Shown here: positions 33,171 to 45,224 of the stretch, one piece after another
Numbering within the stretch: the stretch's first letter is position 1
Layout: each line of letters begins with the position of its first letter
Source: Corythucha ciliata
Lineage: Eukaryota > Arthropoda > Insecta > Hemiptera > Tingidae
Assembly: GCA_038030265.1 (NCBI GenBank)
Contig: CM075941.1
Location: forward strand, 14,446,001-14,510,000
Reading direction: 5' to 3'
DNA length: 64,000 bases
Position numbers and translations under genes: made by a program
Notes under the pieces: model-generated
Databases searched by the model: none
Told to the model about the DNA's origin: nothing
Seen by the model: the letters and a program-made list of their open reading frames with translations, nothing else

Positions 33171-36100
33171 AAAATTCTTTTTTTCATAAATATTCTCTTA
33201 GAAAAGCGAATTAGACGTTACTCTTTTTGGGGCTTTACACATAAAGCCCACGAACGACATACATATTAAATTGAAACTCTATTCTCGTGAAAATTACGCA
33301 GTCTCTTTGTATTTACAGAACAAAATGTCAGGTAAACAATATTGTTCCAAATGGTGGTGACAAATCGTCTATTAATTTCTGAACAATCATTATGGTGATA
33401 CCGAAGGCTTTCCTGTGGTGGTTATAGGGGAGTCAGGGGTGTTTGGCCCATCGAGACTGTTTTCAGGGGCCACACAGATTTTCGCACGGACCGGACCAGT
33501 AGACGTGGTTATGTCATAACCACACAATTGAAGGCCCTAAAGTCAAAAGACCAGTTGAGACCAATGATATCGCGAAGCACTAGCCCGTGGGGCCGTGGAC
33601 TATAATAAAGGAACGCAGCACAAGAAGTTCAAGAGTCAAAGATGTGGGAAAAAAAGAAAAAAAAAGAGGGATGGGGGAGAGAATGTTCCGAGAAAATGTA
33701 CCACGAAAGAAGAAGAAATGTAGGGGTGAAGTTGAGAATAAAACAGCGTTCTAACGAGAGAGAAAAAAGCAAAGGGGAATGGGACTGAGAGCTCATGAAA
33801 AGGATGCGAATGATCTCAGAGACATGTGATGGAATTCCCACGTGAACTCTCTCACTCTTCAAGTTCACGTTACAAAAGGCTTCACTTTTTTTCCGGCCTC
33901 TCCTCCCCCTCTCTTCACATCGTCTTGCAACCTTTCCACATGCAAATAGGTAGTTACGCTTTGCGTTTAATAAAATGTAAATACTTTATTATTTACCTAA
34001 CCTTCTCACACAGAAACGTCATCAGACCCTCAGGAGTTTTGTGGGTGGGTAGACGAGGGGGTTTCCTTTAACGAAGAAAATAACGCCCTCCGCTTCACCT
34101 CCCACCTGAAAATTTATACCGATGTTTTTGAAGAGAAATGAAACGAAAAAAAGGTCCTCCATCGTAGGGAAATTCTCTTAAACTTCAAACACGAGAAAAA
34201 CATTGTCTCTAAAAATGTTTTCGAAGTGGAAAACGAGTGACAATGAGCACGCATAAATTGTCAAAAAATGTTTCGGGGTGTTAGTAGAGGGGGTATAGTG
34301 GCATATGTGTAAGTCAAGTCCTCTTTGGTTTTCGGCCAAAGCTTCATTCCAGGACGTCCGCCCCCTGTCTCAAGAAGCGTCCCTCGTGTTTCTTTTTGTT
34401 TTTTTTTTGGCACCCTTTTCTTTCGAATAAACAACTTTTTCATTAGTTTTTCATAGTTCCAAACACTTTTTGCCCCGACTGGATGCTGCGCGGGACCGAA
34501 CTAAATAAAATAAAAAAAAGTTCATAGAGGAAAACTTGAACTGGTGGCACTGGGTGCGGTGTCGAATGAGCTTCAATTAGTTTACGAGACGACGACCTGG
34601 GTGGTGCAGATGAGGAGAAGGAGGGGGGGACTGAAAGGCAAACTATAATTTCGAATATTACGGACACCTGTTGGGGGTTCAAATTACTTATTAAAAGGAA
34701 CCCCACGACGGGTGGATTTTAAACGAGAGTTAAATTAAGGCTTTGCGATATTTTTCTTGTCATTCGACGCCCTTAAAGGAAACCGAAAAACACGAAAATT
34801 GCCTCGTAAGGTTTTCTATTTTATGAATCATCACTGCAGTGTAACTAAAAATTGGATGAAAAGAGTGACAGAAAGGAAGAAAAGGAGGGGTAGGGAAGTA
34901 CGCTGTATATAAAAGGGAAAAAGTGTAACGAGGAAAAGGGTCGTGTAAGTTTTAGCGAGGGTTAGATTGGAATACATAAATTAAACTATAAAGAGGCCCG
35001 ACGCAATGGGAGGGCTTTATTTCCTGTGTGGGGCCCTGCTTTAGTGTGATGGGTTGCCCCGTGGGGGGGGGGGGTAAGAAATGGAGTGCGCCTAGTTGAA
35101 AGTAGACTTTTTGAACAAATAACATTCGCGAATAGGGTTGAGAGAGTAAAGAATTCAACGTCATGGAGTTTCAACCCACTAAATTTGATGGCTGATAGAC
35201 GCTTTCCCCCTCCCTCACAACACCGCCAGCTTTTCTCGACATCGACAAGCATTACAAGGGAAGTGTACTACTTACGAATCACCTCTAAAATTGATTGAAA
35301 TGGAGTGTTGACGACTACTCGAGGGAATCCCGCTACAAGCTACATATCTCAAGCCCTAGAGAGAGTAAGAGAGTTAAGAGCATGCCTTCTCACTTCCATC
35401 ACGAAGAGCATCATTATTCACGCGAAAATGCTAACCCCCTCAGCTCCAACCCTCTCCACTGGGATTAACATGAGTGATGACGCGGGGAGGGGGGTGACTT
35501 TCCTACATTTCACTCTTCTATATTATAGCGGCTTACTACAATCAAGCAATAATCGCCTAGTTCTAAAGTGTTGAGAGCTAAAAATATATATATTTTTTTC
35601 AGAACCGGCGCAGTCTTTAAATTTGGAAACTTTTTATAATTTCTTGGAGGTGTGAATTGGAAGCGTTATCCATAGCTAGGCCCCGAGTGAATAAAAAATG
35701 ACTTAAAATCCTCCATAAGCAATGAAAACTGCTGCACACAACGCCCATCCTACCCACACCCACCCGAATTTTTTTTTTGCGTTAGGAGAGAATAAACTTG
35801 AAAGATCAATTTTAGTAAATCGATTGTCATCCCTAGGCCTACTACGACCCTCCAGGGAATTTCCTTTTTCAATAAATATTTTTATAATGACCTTCTCCCT
35901 ATTTTATATTCCAAAGGACGGTAGTGCCGCTGGGGTACATTAAAAAAGTGAAAAACGAGAAAGATAAACCCGGTTCTTAGTGGGGGCGGGGGTAAAGGGG
36001 TCTGTGTGAAGGGTTGAATGCTGGAGACCTGAGATATGTCAAAGGAGTAAAAAGGGATGTGTTTCGGAAATGAGTGAATGTAAATTGGAATGTTAGACTG

Positions 36101-36235
36101 TGACCTTCAATACCTAGAGGTCGTGAAGTAGGGGAAGGACCATTTCAACGCTTCGTCAAAGTGTTTTAGACATTAGCACTATCGGTCTTAGAACTTGGAC
36201 ATTTTATTTTCGGCGAGCTAGCGCCAGCCCTGGCC

Positions 36236-37060
36236 CCTGGAAATTGATTTTTGATTAAACAAGCGCTCAAAATTTCGTTGCGTGGGTAGCCCCGCGAAAT
36301 TGAGTTTGAATGAGTCAACTCCGATTTTTATTTGAAAAAGTCGAACGCGAAAATTTTTCTTTTTTTTCGATGAACCAGTCCCGATAATTTGGTTTTAAAT
36401 GGCAGAATAAAATTGCTCTAAAATGACCAAACAACACAAACTTGCTTTTTGAATTGGCCAACACCGTGATATTAAGAGCGAAAGCCACGAAATTACTTTT
36501 TAGGGGTGAACCTGTGACGCCAAACTTGTTTTTCACCAGGCAATTTCATAAAATTACATTTTTGTTGAAGCCGGATGTGCCAAGTGGTTTTTCAAGTGGC
36601 CCAAACTCTCTTTTTTTTAAATTCCCAACGGTTTTTTTTTTTTTTTTTTCCATGGTGAGCCCATCCCGCGAAATACGATTCCAATAGGCCTCCTTGCGAT
36701 AGTTTGTCTTTAAAAAAGAGCATGACCCGTGAATTTGCTCTTTGAAATGAGCCTGAGCCGTGAGTTTGCTCTTTGAAATGAGCCGCAGCTCTACGAAATT
36801 TGCTAGTGAATCGGTCAAAAGCAAGAAACTTAGTTTTTTTTTGTTTTTTTTTAGCAGTGAAACTCATGAATTTGTGTTTTTGAGGTGAATCAGCACCGCA
36901 AAATTAATTTTGAATGAGGCAATTAACTCTACTAAAATGGCAACAAGCTGGAAATTGTACTTTTGAGAAAAAAATGTGTGAAATTATTGCATTTTTGGGG
37001 TGGCAACCCTGGAAAATTGGCTTCTGACACGCCTGATCCACAAGCGTGGATCCAGGAGCG
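36236..37060 (+). repeat. Degenerate minisatellite array, type C
   Basis: Units of about 35-40 bp with core CGCGAAATTTGTTTTTGAA and GTGAGCC-like spacers. Related units occur at 25045-25560 and 57536-57680. A pure T run and an adjacent AT tract lie near 36635-36650 and 36835-36855. All reading frames here are repeat translations. Confidence 0.75.
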
Positions 37061-37214
37061 AAACTCGTTAAATTAGATTATGGAAATGCAGAGCATGAGA
37101 CAATTTTTCAGTTGCCATTCTTCACGTCACTGCTCATATCTGAGGGGGGAGGGTGCACTACTGCTATTGTGGAATTTTGTTGACGAGCGCTTTAGACTTT
37201 ACACTTCAATTTTC

Positions 37215-37550
37215 TCAGAGGCGTAGTCAGACCGCTGGGTGTGGTCAGAAGACGTCAGATGCACCAGAGACCCCAGGAAGAGAACTAGCAGTCTATATTT
37301 ATCTATCTTAGATGTAGGCGCTTTAAATCGTCAAATTGTTCCCAAGAAACTGAATTTTCACAAAAGAGTCAGAATCGGTCAAACACCAACATTTCCGCTG
37401 CAAAACTATCGTTATATCAATTTATTCAAAATTTCCGCCCAAAAACTGACTGATTTTTTCCCTAGAATTGTTGATACACTTGTGGAAAGTGCATAGCCCT
37501 CCGACTTTTCAACGTCGCATCGTGCCTGAGAGACTTTAAAATCTGACATT
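37215..37550 (-). repeat. Edge module bordering a T1 array, copy 2
   Basis: The minus strand repeats the landmark order of 1401-1725: CAGATTTTAAAGTCTCTCAG, GGAGGGCTATGC, AAAATTCAGTTTCTTGGG, GATTTAAAGCGCC, AGTTCTCTTCCTGG, and GACTACGCC at the outer end. It again lies on the same side of a T1 array relative to monomer orientation. Confidence 0.7.
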
Positions 37551-37935
37551 ATACTGAACTGAAGATTTTACTCTGAAACTGAATGTTTTACTCTGAATCA
37601 GATAATTTCACGGAAAAGCCGAAATGTTACCCCACAACTGCAGTTTCACAACACAACCGGCGATTTTACCCTCATGCAATACTAACGTTATACACTAAAA
37701 CTGACGATTTCACTCTAAAACTGAATATTTTTCTCCGAAACTGGCGGCTCTGACTTGAAAACTCTGACGCTTTTGACACAAAACTGATGATTCTACCGAA
37801 ATAGGCGATTTCACGCCAAAGCTGACGTGTTACCCCAAAAGTGAAGATGTCACTACAAAACTAGCGATTTTACCCCAAAACGTTTGGCGTTTTACCTCAA
37901 AAATAAATAATTCACTCAGAAACTCGCTCAGAAGG
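37551..37935 (-). repeat. Type T1 array, inverted, short
   Basis: CCAAAACTGACGATTTTAC-type units, ending where LINE A begins. Confidence 0.85.
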
Positions 37936-38183
37936 GAATTTAGGTAAAGTCCATCCCATGACGTTCGGAAAATGGATTTATAGTGCAAAAAAATCATTCA
38001 ATAATAATAATATAATCAATGTAATCTCGGCAGGAATAAATAGAATTAAAGTAGAGTTCAACAAATACCAAAGAGCTAAAGAAATGATGGAAAACAAAAC
38101 ATTATTGGATAAAAAAACAAACTGCTACATACCAGATCACAGAGTAAGTTGTCAGGGGTAATCCGTCATGTGGACACCACACT
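37936..38183 (+). pseudogene. LINE A ORF1 (Gag-like), N-terminal piece
   Basis: An open frame from about 37958 reads INRIKVEFNKYQRAKEM and NCYIPDHRVSCQG, the style of the RNA-binding Gag region of I-type non-LTR retrotransposons just before the GVIRxVDT motif. One missing base near 38155 shifts the frame, after which GVIRHVDTTL can be read up to the insertion at 38184. The frame resumes at 40673 with SEEEIKHVV. The true 5' end of LINE A is not visible; the T1 array abuts it. Confidence 0.65.
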
Positions 38184-39202
38184 TAGGCCCGGTACACACG
38201 AGCGATAAGTGTCGCGCGGTCGCCGCGACAATTACCGCCGCGACCGCAGAGAAACATATAATTCAATGGGGCAATGCACACGTGCCGCGGCGACCAGTGT
38301 CGCGCGGTCATTGCGACACTTATCGCCGCGACCATACAGAAACATATAATTCAATGGGCAATGCACACGTGTCGCGGCGACCAATTATCGCTGGCGACAC
38401 TCGAAATGCTGTCGCAAGTTCCTGTGGGTCGCGCGACTTTATTTTCACCACTCAATACTTGAAAACCTAGCTTTTATACCAGGTGAATGCTGAGGGTACA
38501 AATAGGCCCTACCTACTAGGGGATATTATCTGTATTCTCCAAAGGCTTATTGCATCTCTACTACTCTACTAGGGTTCGCAATCTCTCATTGGCATTGCTG
38601 GTCCTTGGGATCTCGCAATCTTTTTCAGTTACGAATGCTGGGAAGTGAAAATATATGTATACCTTTCTACTTTTTTATTTATTTATTTTTAAATACTTGC
38701 AGTATTACAATACTACGTATATGTGATGACTTACTAGGGATTGGGGTCTTAATTTTGTGCAGGGGTACTATAATGGAACTTGAGGGAGGGTTTCTTCCAA
38801 GTTGTTAATCTAACAGTTAATAAATTAGGTAACAATTCATAATTACGTAACAATGATTAAATCAGACAATAAGATCACCGTTCAGTTGAGCAGGTCCGGC
38901 TCCCTCTGGCGTCCAGGTGTTAGATGGTTGTTTTGCTGACTTATTCAACTGTGGGAATGTTAAGGTAGTTGTGGAGAACAGTTTTTTTGGCGAACCTTGG
39001 TGCACCCGTTATGAGGCGAAGCGCTCTATTCTGCTAGGCCTGGTCCCTCTTTATTTGCGTTTTCTATAGCTGAGCCCAATGCAGAACAACAGTACTGGGA
39101 TATCGGGCGCACTATCGGCCCCCCTAGTTGAAAAAACTCCCTACAAAATCTTACCAGACAGCATATAAAAGCGCTTCAATTCCTAGTAATTCCACAATGT
39201 TG

Positions 39203-39494
39203 AGGCGGCTCCACACACGCAGTATTTGCCGAGCACCGAGGAACTCGGCGAATGCCGAGCAACTCGTCTTGGTAATCGGCGAGTGGCGAGCTCGTTGATC
39301 CACACATTCGTTCCGCACATCGCTAGCCTCCTATATTAGTCTCCTTTGAAGTGGGCAAAAAACCGACACTGGCCGGAGCATCCTCGAGCACGAGTAGTCG
39401 GCATTCGCCAAGTACCGAGCACCCCACCACACCGCTAGGAAATCGACGAGCATGTGCTCGGTGCTCGGCGATTACCGCATGTGAGGAGCCGCCT
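39203..39494. mobile_element. AGGCGGCTCC foldback MITE, contains duplication breakpoint
   Basis: Arms AGGCGGCTCCACACACGC and GAGGAGCCGCCT pair, and GCCGAGCACCGAG pairs with CTCGGTGCTCGGC. The 3.54-kb tandem duplication starts inside it at GCTAGC (39322), so the second copy begins with only its right half (42858-43032). Confidence 0.75.
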
Positions 39495-39942
39495 TTGGCA
39501 CTTCTTAATGGCTGACGTGACAGAGAAATACCTCACGTCGTTCTATGAGTACCTATATCGACTGTAGCACTGACGGCTGTCGATTACGTCTGAGAGAGCT
39601 TTTTCCTTTTCCTGGGTATCTCTGCCGCGATTTGAGGTATCGTATGAGTGATGAGACTCTAAATGGCTTAAGCAGAGGAGTGTTTTATTTTATTTTTTAT
39701 TGTTTCTTCACATTCAACTTATACAGCCCGTGTAGCACAATTATCGTCATTTGTGACCCTGGCGGAGTGGCGGACTAGCTTACGCTGTGTTCCGCCTAGC
39801 AGTCATTCTTAACCTAAAGGCGGCTCCAGACTATCGTGGTATGTCATTACACGAAAAAAAAAGAATAAAAATGTTCCGGCTGCTTTCGCCGGTAATGTTT
39901 CTTGTTATGAATCAACAATATAACAGCCTGTACACACTGGAG

Positions 39943-39985
39943 CAGTGGTTTTCAACCTTTTACGGCTCGCGACCCACTAAATCCG
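39943..39985 (+). repeat. hAT-like terminal sequence
   Basis: CAGTGGTTTTCAACCTTTTA followed by CGGCTCGCGACCCACT matches the well-known terminal style of hAT (Charlie-like) non-autonomous elements. No matching opposite end was found nearby, so it is a fragment. It is duplicated at about 43480. Confidence 0.4.
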
Positions 39986-40672
39986 GTTATAATTTATTCG
40001 TGACCCATGCTCATGATATCATATGCTTTTATGAGGGAGGCTTTCCCCAAGCCCAAGTGGGCTTTCAGTGACTATACACGTTACTTCGATAGCCCAAATC
40101 CTATATCGAAAGCCCAACCTCAACGGTGACTGCCACATTCACCATAGCAGAGAAAATTATAGCTGTCGAAAGTCCGATAAATTTGGGTTTCACTGGCGGA
40201 TGTTATTTGTATGTTACTTATCAATAAATATTAATATTAATAAATATTAATATATTATATCAATAAATATTATCCGAAAGTAATTGAAAATGTTTTCATT
40301 GTCTTGTCTGAGGTCCATTAAAGCACGAATTGAAAGCCTCCTTCACGGATCTTTCAAGGTTGTACGGATGAACCCAGTACTTTCTTTTTGATTCTAATTT
40401 CCTATTGAGGTACTTGTAAGCTAAAATTGAAGGTATAACTTTCTTTTTGCGTTGTTCGGGGGTCCATTGCGAACGATAGCTAGCGAAAAACTGTCTGAGT
40501 ATTGGGTGTATGCGCCGTTGCTACGAAAACATAATTATGAAACTGTCGCGGCGGTAAATATCGCCGGTCACTGCGACACTTGTCGCTCGTGTGCATCGAA
40601 AAATAAATGGTCGCAGCGATAATTGTCGCGACGACCACGCGACACTTATCGCTCGTGTGCACCGGCCCTAAG

Positions 40673-40788
40673 CGAAGAAGAAATTAAACACGTGGTCAAG
40701 TCTGAAGTCTCTGTAAAAAGTGTGAGAAGAATATCTAAGTCGATCAACAACGAAATTAGTACCGAGACAACACTAGGTGTATAACACT
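40673..40788 (+). pseudogene. LINE A ORF1, middle piece, copy 1
   Basis: Directly after the 2.5-kb element the frame reads SEEEIKHVVKSEVSVKS and VRRISKSINN, the expected continuation of the Gag-like domain after GVIRHVDTTL. It breaks near 40788 where another insertion begins and resumes near 41685. The duplicate is at about 44212-44327. Confidence 0.65.
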
Positions 40789-41684
40789 AGGTACATGCAT
40801 ATTGCGGGTGGCTGATGTTTGTTTATGTGTTCCAATTTTTTCCCCACAATATAAGAGAAAAAGGAGTGTTAGACTTGACTAATAAACCGGGGGAGATGTT
40901 ACTCTGGCCCAGGCGTTAGTAGCCCACTAAGCTCCTGTAAGGAAGTCCCAGTGTCCCGTCTTGAGATCCAGGGAGGGGATTAGAACCCGGCCGCTGGAGT
41001 GACAAGACGAGGCTAGAGATCTTCCAACTAAGAGGTCCTCAGGAAGACCGCTGCAACAGGGAAAGCACTTGCAATTCCGGGATGCAGGCAGATCTTATCC
41101 TGAGTTTAAACTCCAACCTCTCAGACGCCGCACCAGGAAGAGAAAATTCTCAACGGGATGCGACCTATCCTTAAGGCTGGAGCTTTCCTCACCTATCCCC
41201 TAACTCCTCGCCGTCACTAACGCTGCAACAGGAAGGAACGTTATTCCAACGGGATGCAGGCTATTAGAGCTCGGCTCAAGGATCCCATGATTGATTGGCG
41301 CTGAAACAGGAAGGAACGTTGTTCCAACGGGAGTCAGGCTACCAATACAATCAGTGTTTTTCTCCTTAAAAAAAAAATGAAATTACTGAGAGAAATTGAA
41401 GGGGTAGTTTTTTATTACTGACAGGGAGAGAAGAATAATGCGAAGATGACAACGTCGAGAAGGCTTGACTCAGAAAGGCTGTAGGTTCATCGATGAGCGT
41501 CCTTATATACCTCGGTAGTTTGTTCTAATTGGTCACATTTCCTTTGGGCTCTGGCAATCTGTTCTTTCTCCTTTTTTTTATATACACATTGGAGTATTAT
41601 TATATTATTTTTACAATTCCCGAAAGTTAAGCATGATGATTTTTTTTACAAAAAAAAAAATATTAAATTGTTCAAGATCCTTTA
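40789..41684. mobile_element. 0.9-kb insertion with tRNA-like and hairpin repeats, copy 1
   Basis: This interval separates two pieces of the LINE A ORF1. On the minus strand at about 40965-41045 there is an A-box-like CTCTTAGTTGG, an anticodon-like CTTGTCACT and a B-box-like GGGTTCTAATCCC, suggesting a tRNA-Asp-like SINE head. At 41050-41345 four units spaced 70-90 bp apart repeat CTGCAACAGG, GGAACGTTATTCC-like hairpins and CAACGGGATGCAGG. No open frame of note. Duplicated at about 44328-45220. Confidence 0.5.
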
Positions 41685-42059
41685 CAATGCATCTTAACTT
41701 TCAATAGTCAAGCTTTACCGGGATATGTCTCAATTTACAGAGCCCGGTGTAGAGTCGAGTCGTATATTACTCCAGTACGTCAATGCCAGAAATGCCAAAG
41801 GTTCGGCCACGCGTCGAGTCAATGTAGAAGTAAGGAAAGATGCAGTCACTGTGGAGAAATGCGTCTTGTTAAAGATTGCGTAAACTTAAAAAACTCATCT
41901 AAATGTATCAATTGTGGCCTGGATCATGCGGCCAATAACAAAAACGAAGGAAGACACTATACAAACGAAGAAAATTTCCCAGTGCTCGAACGTCAAGTAG
42001 TATTACCAAGTATGACAACACCGGTACAGGATGGAATACAACCGAAATCCTTAAGCTGA
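41685..42059 (+). pseudogene. LINE A ORF1 C-terminal piece with zinc knuckles, copy 1
   Basis: From about 41687 the frame reads LPGYVSIYRARCRVES, then the CCHC knuckle CQKCQRFGHASSQC (C-x2-C-x4-H-x4-C), a second knuckle CSHCGEMRLVKDC that lacks its His, and CINCGLDHA. This is the nucleic-acid-binding end of an I-type LINE ORF1. A TGA at 42057 ends it earlier than in copy 2. Confidence 0.8.
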
Positions 42060-42358
42060 GTTTCCTTAGGGACCAAGAAAACAGTCGCCACCAATGATAA
42101 ACAAGAAATAGAAAAGAAAAAGAATACCATTCAACAGAAACTTTAATTCATTCTGGATATGTTAAATGAATTACCAGTCAAAAACCTTTTACCCTATGCA
42201 ACATCCATTCATACAATTCAAACAACCCTAAATAATCTACAATTAGACATAAAAAATACATTAGAGGCCAAAACAAATCATCCTTAGACTAGACTATAAT
42301 TTACATATAAAGAAAAAATAAATAAAAATACCGAAGAGCTAGTATTACGATATAATCC

Positions 42359-42857
42359 TTGATGAAGATTCTACAATGGAACATACGATCTATAAAAGCA
42401 AACAAAAACAATCTAGAAATCTTAACGTCCCAAAATTCCATAAATATTGCTATTCTCTCGGAATTGTGGCTCAGACCACGATCAACCTTTATAGTCAGTG
42501 GATACGACATTGTACATAGCCCTCGAGGAGATGGATACGGGGGAAGTGCAATTCTTATAAAACATGGTATAAACTTTCAAGATCTTAAAATTCATAATGT
42601 GACCATGGAGCGAGGTAAAACTCAAATCTGTGGTGTTGAAGTCACATGCAGAAATAAAGTTTATATACTCGAACTGCATTGAACTTTTCCTTCAAGTATC
42701 GCACCGGACTACGTGTCTCAAGATATAAAACACTCCAAAGTGATAAGGTTGATGGGAGTAACCCTCTTAACTATGAAATTAGGGATTTTGAACTAAATTT
42801 GGTTTTAAAGAAAAACATAAATAAGTCTCCAGATGTGGACTGTATTTCCTATTCCAT
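42359..42857 (+). pseudogene. LINE A ORF2: endonuclease N-terminus and RT start, copy 1
   Basis: MKILQWNIRSIKANKNN is the opening motif of the APE-type endonuclease (catalytic Asn), and AILSELWL is the Glu motif. The frame ends at 42682. The rest of the endonuclease is missing, and RT-type sequence (NYEIRDFELNLVLKK, INKSPDVDCISYSML) follows at once, so an internal deletion removed most of the domain. The piece is cut at 42857 by the tandem-duplication junction. Confidence 0.8.
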
Positions 42858-45224
42858 GCTAGCCTCCTATATTAGTCTCCTTTGAAGTGGGTAAAAAACC
42901 GACACTGGCCGGAGCATCCTCGAGCACGAGTAGTCGGCATTCGCCAAGTACCGAGCACCCCACCACACCGCTAGGAAATCGACGAGCATGTGCTCGGTGC
43001 TCGGCGATTACCGCATGTGAGGAGCCGCCTTTGGCACTTCTTAATGGCTGACGTGGCAGAGAAATACCTCGCGACGTTCTATGAGTACCTATATCGACTG
43101 TAGCACTGACGGCTGTCAATTACGTCTGAGAGAGCTTTTTCCTTTTCCTGGGTATCTCTGCCGCGATTTGAGTTATCGTATGAGTGATGAGACTCTAAAT
43201 GGCTTAAGCAGGGGAGTGTTTTATTTTATTTTTTATTGTTTCTTCACATTCAACTTATACAGCCCGTGTAGCACAATTATCGTCATTTGTGACCCTGGCG
43301 GAGTGCGACTAGCTTACGCTGTGTCCGCCTAGCAGTCATTCTTAACCTAAAGGCGGCTCCAGACTATCGTGGTATGTCATTTCACGAAAAAAAAAAAAAA
43401 GAATAAAAATGTTCCGGCTGCTTTCGCCGGTAATGTTTCTTGTTATGAATCAACAATATAACAGCCTGTACACACTGAGCAGTGGTTTTCAACCTTTTAC
43501 GGCTCGCGACCCACTAAATCCGGTTGTAATTTATTCGTGACCCATGCTCATGATATCATATGCTTTTATGAGGGAGGCTTTCCCCAAGCCCAAGTGGGCT
43601 TTCAGTGACTATACACGTTACTTCGATAGCCCAAATCCTATATCGAAAGCCCAACCTCAACGGTGACTGCCACATTCACCATAGCAGAGAAAATTATAGC
43701 TGTCGAAAGTCCGATAAATTTGGGTTTCACTGGCGGATGTTATTTGTATGTTACTTATCAATAAATATTAATATTAATAAATATTAATATATTATATCAA
43801 TAAATATTATCCGAAAGTAATTGAAAATGTTTTCATTGTCTTGTCTGAGGTCCATTAAAGCACGAATTGAAAGCCTCCTTCACGGATCTTTCAAGGTTGT
43901 ACGGATGAACCCAGTACTTTCTTTTTGATTCTAATTTCCTATTGAGGTACTTGTAAGCTAAAATTGAAGGTATAACTTTCTTTTTGCGTTGTTCGGGGGT
44001 CCATTGCGAACGATAGCTAGCGAAAAACTGTCTGAGTATTGGGTGTATGCGCCGTTGCTACGAAAACATAATTATGAAACTGTCGCGGCGGTAAATATCG
44101 CCGGTCACTGCGACACTTGTCGCTCGTGTGCATCGAAAAATAAATGGTCGCAGCGATAATTGTCGCGACGACCACGCGACACTTATCGCTCGTGTGCACC
44201 GGCCCTAAGCGAAGAAGAAATTAAACACGTGGTCAAGTCTGAAGTCTCTGTAAAAAGTGTGAGAAGAATATCTAAGTCGATCAACAACGAAATTAGTACC
44301 GAGACAACACTAGGTGTATAACACTAGGTACATGCATATTGCGGGTGGCTGATGTTTGTTTATGTGTTCCAATTTTTTCCCCACAATATAAGAGAAAAAG
44401 GAGTGTTAGACTTGACTAATAAACCGGGGGGAGATGTTACTCTGGCCCAGGCGTTAGTAGCCCACTAAGCTCCTGTAAGGAAGTCCCAGTGTCCCGTCTT
44501 GAGATCCAGGGAGGGGATTAGAACCCGGCCGCTGGAGTGACAAGACGAGGCTAGAGATCTTCCAACTAAGAGGTCCTCAGGAAGACCGCTGCAACAGGGA
44601 AAGCACTTGCAATTCCGGGATGCAGGCAGATCTTATCCTGAGTTTAAACTCCAACCTCTCAGACGCCGCACCAGGAAGAGAAAATTCTCAACGGGATGCG
44701 ACCTATCCTTAAGGCTGGAGCTTTCCTCACCTATCCCCTAACTCCTCGCCGTCACTAACGCTGCAACAGGAAGGAACGTTATTCCAACGGGATGCAGGCT
44801 ATTAGAGCTCGGCTCAAGGATCCCATGATTGATTGGCGCTGAAACAGGAAGGAACGTTGTTCCAACGGGAGTCAGGCTACCAATACAATCAGTGTTTTTC
44901 TCCTTAAAAAAAAATGAAATTACTGAGAGAAATTGAAGGGGTAGTTTTTTATTACTGACAGGGAGAGAAGAATAATGCGAAGATGACAACGTCGAGAAGG
45001 CTTGACTCAGAAAGGCTGTAGGTTCATCGATGAGCGTCCTTATATACCTCGGTAGTTTGTTCTAATTGGTCACATTTCCTTTGGGCTCTGGCAATCTGTT
45101 CTTTCTCCCTTTTTTTTATATACACATTGGAGTATTATTATATTATTTTTACAATTCCCGAAAGTTAAGCATGATGATTTTTTTTACAAAAAAAAAAAAT
45201 ATTAAATTGTTCAAGATCCTTTAC

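Larger units (their letters stand above)
31516..36235. other. Unique-looking spacer, no gene seen
   Basis: Low-complexity spacer with poly-G runs (for example near 35060), GA-rich tracts (33640-33720) and short overlapping frames on both strands. Apart from the nested MITEs at 32893-33170 I can support nothing here. Confidence 0.45.
38184..40672. mobile_element. 2.5-kb terminal-inverted-repeat element inside LINE A ORF1
   Basis: Left end TAGGCCCGGTACACACGAG and right end CTCGTGTGCACCGGCCCTA begin inverted arms of about 50 bp that include GATAAGTGTCGCG. LINE A coding sequence is contiguous across its two ends, which supports it as one insertion. Near the left arm an 88-bp unit is tandemly repeated (AACATATAATTCAATGGG, about 38250-38420). 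It holds a further MITE at 39203-39494 and no transposase-like frame, so it is non-autonomous. Its right part is duplicated (44200 region). Confidence 0.75.
39322..42857 (+). repeat. 3.54-kb tandem duplication, copy 1
   Basis: Runs from GCTAGC inside the MITE at 39203-39494 to the base before the GCTAGC at 42858. It holds the right part of the 2.5-kb element, the 0.9-kb insertion, and LINE A ORF1, endonuclease and the start of RT. It is nearly identical to 42858-46399 with scattered substitutions and small indels (for example GTGGCGGACTAG against GTGCGACTAG). Only copy 2 continues into the rest of the LINE A RT. Confidence 0.95.

Noticed and set aside
39545..39778. 77-codon plus-strand frame duplicated at 43081
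   Set aside because: It is preserved in both copies only because the duplication is recent; no domain, and it lies inside a non-autonomous element.
40480..40662. 60-codon minus-strand frame with repeated MHTSDKCR
   Set aside because: It is the translation of the TIR-element arm and its internal tandem repeat.
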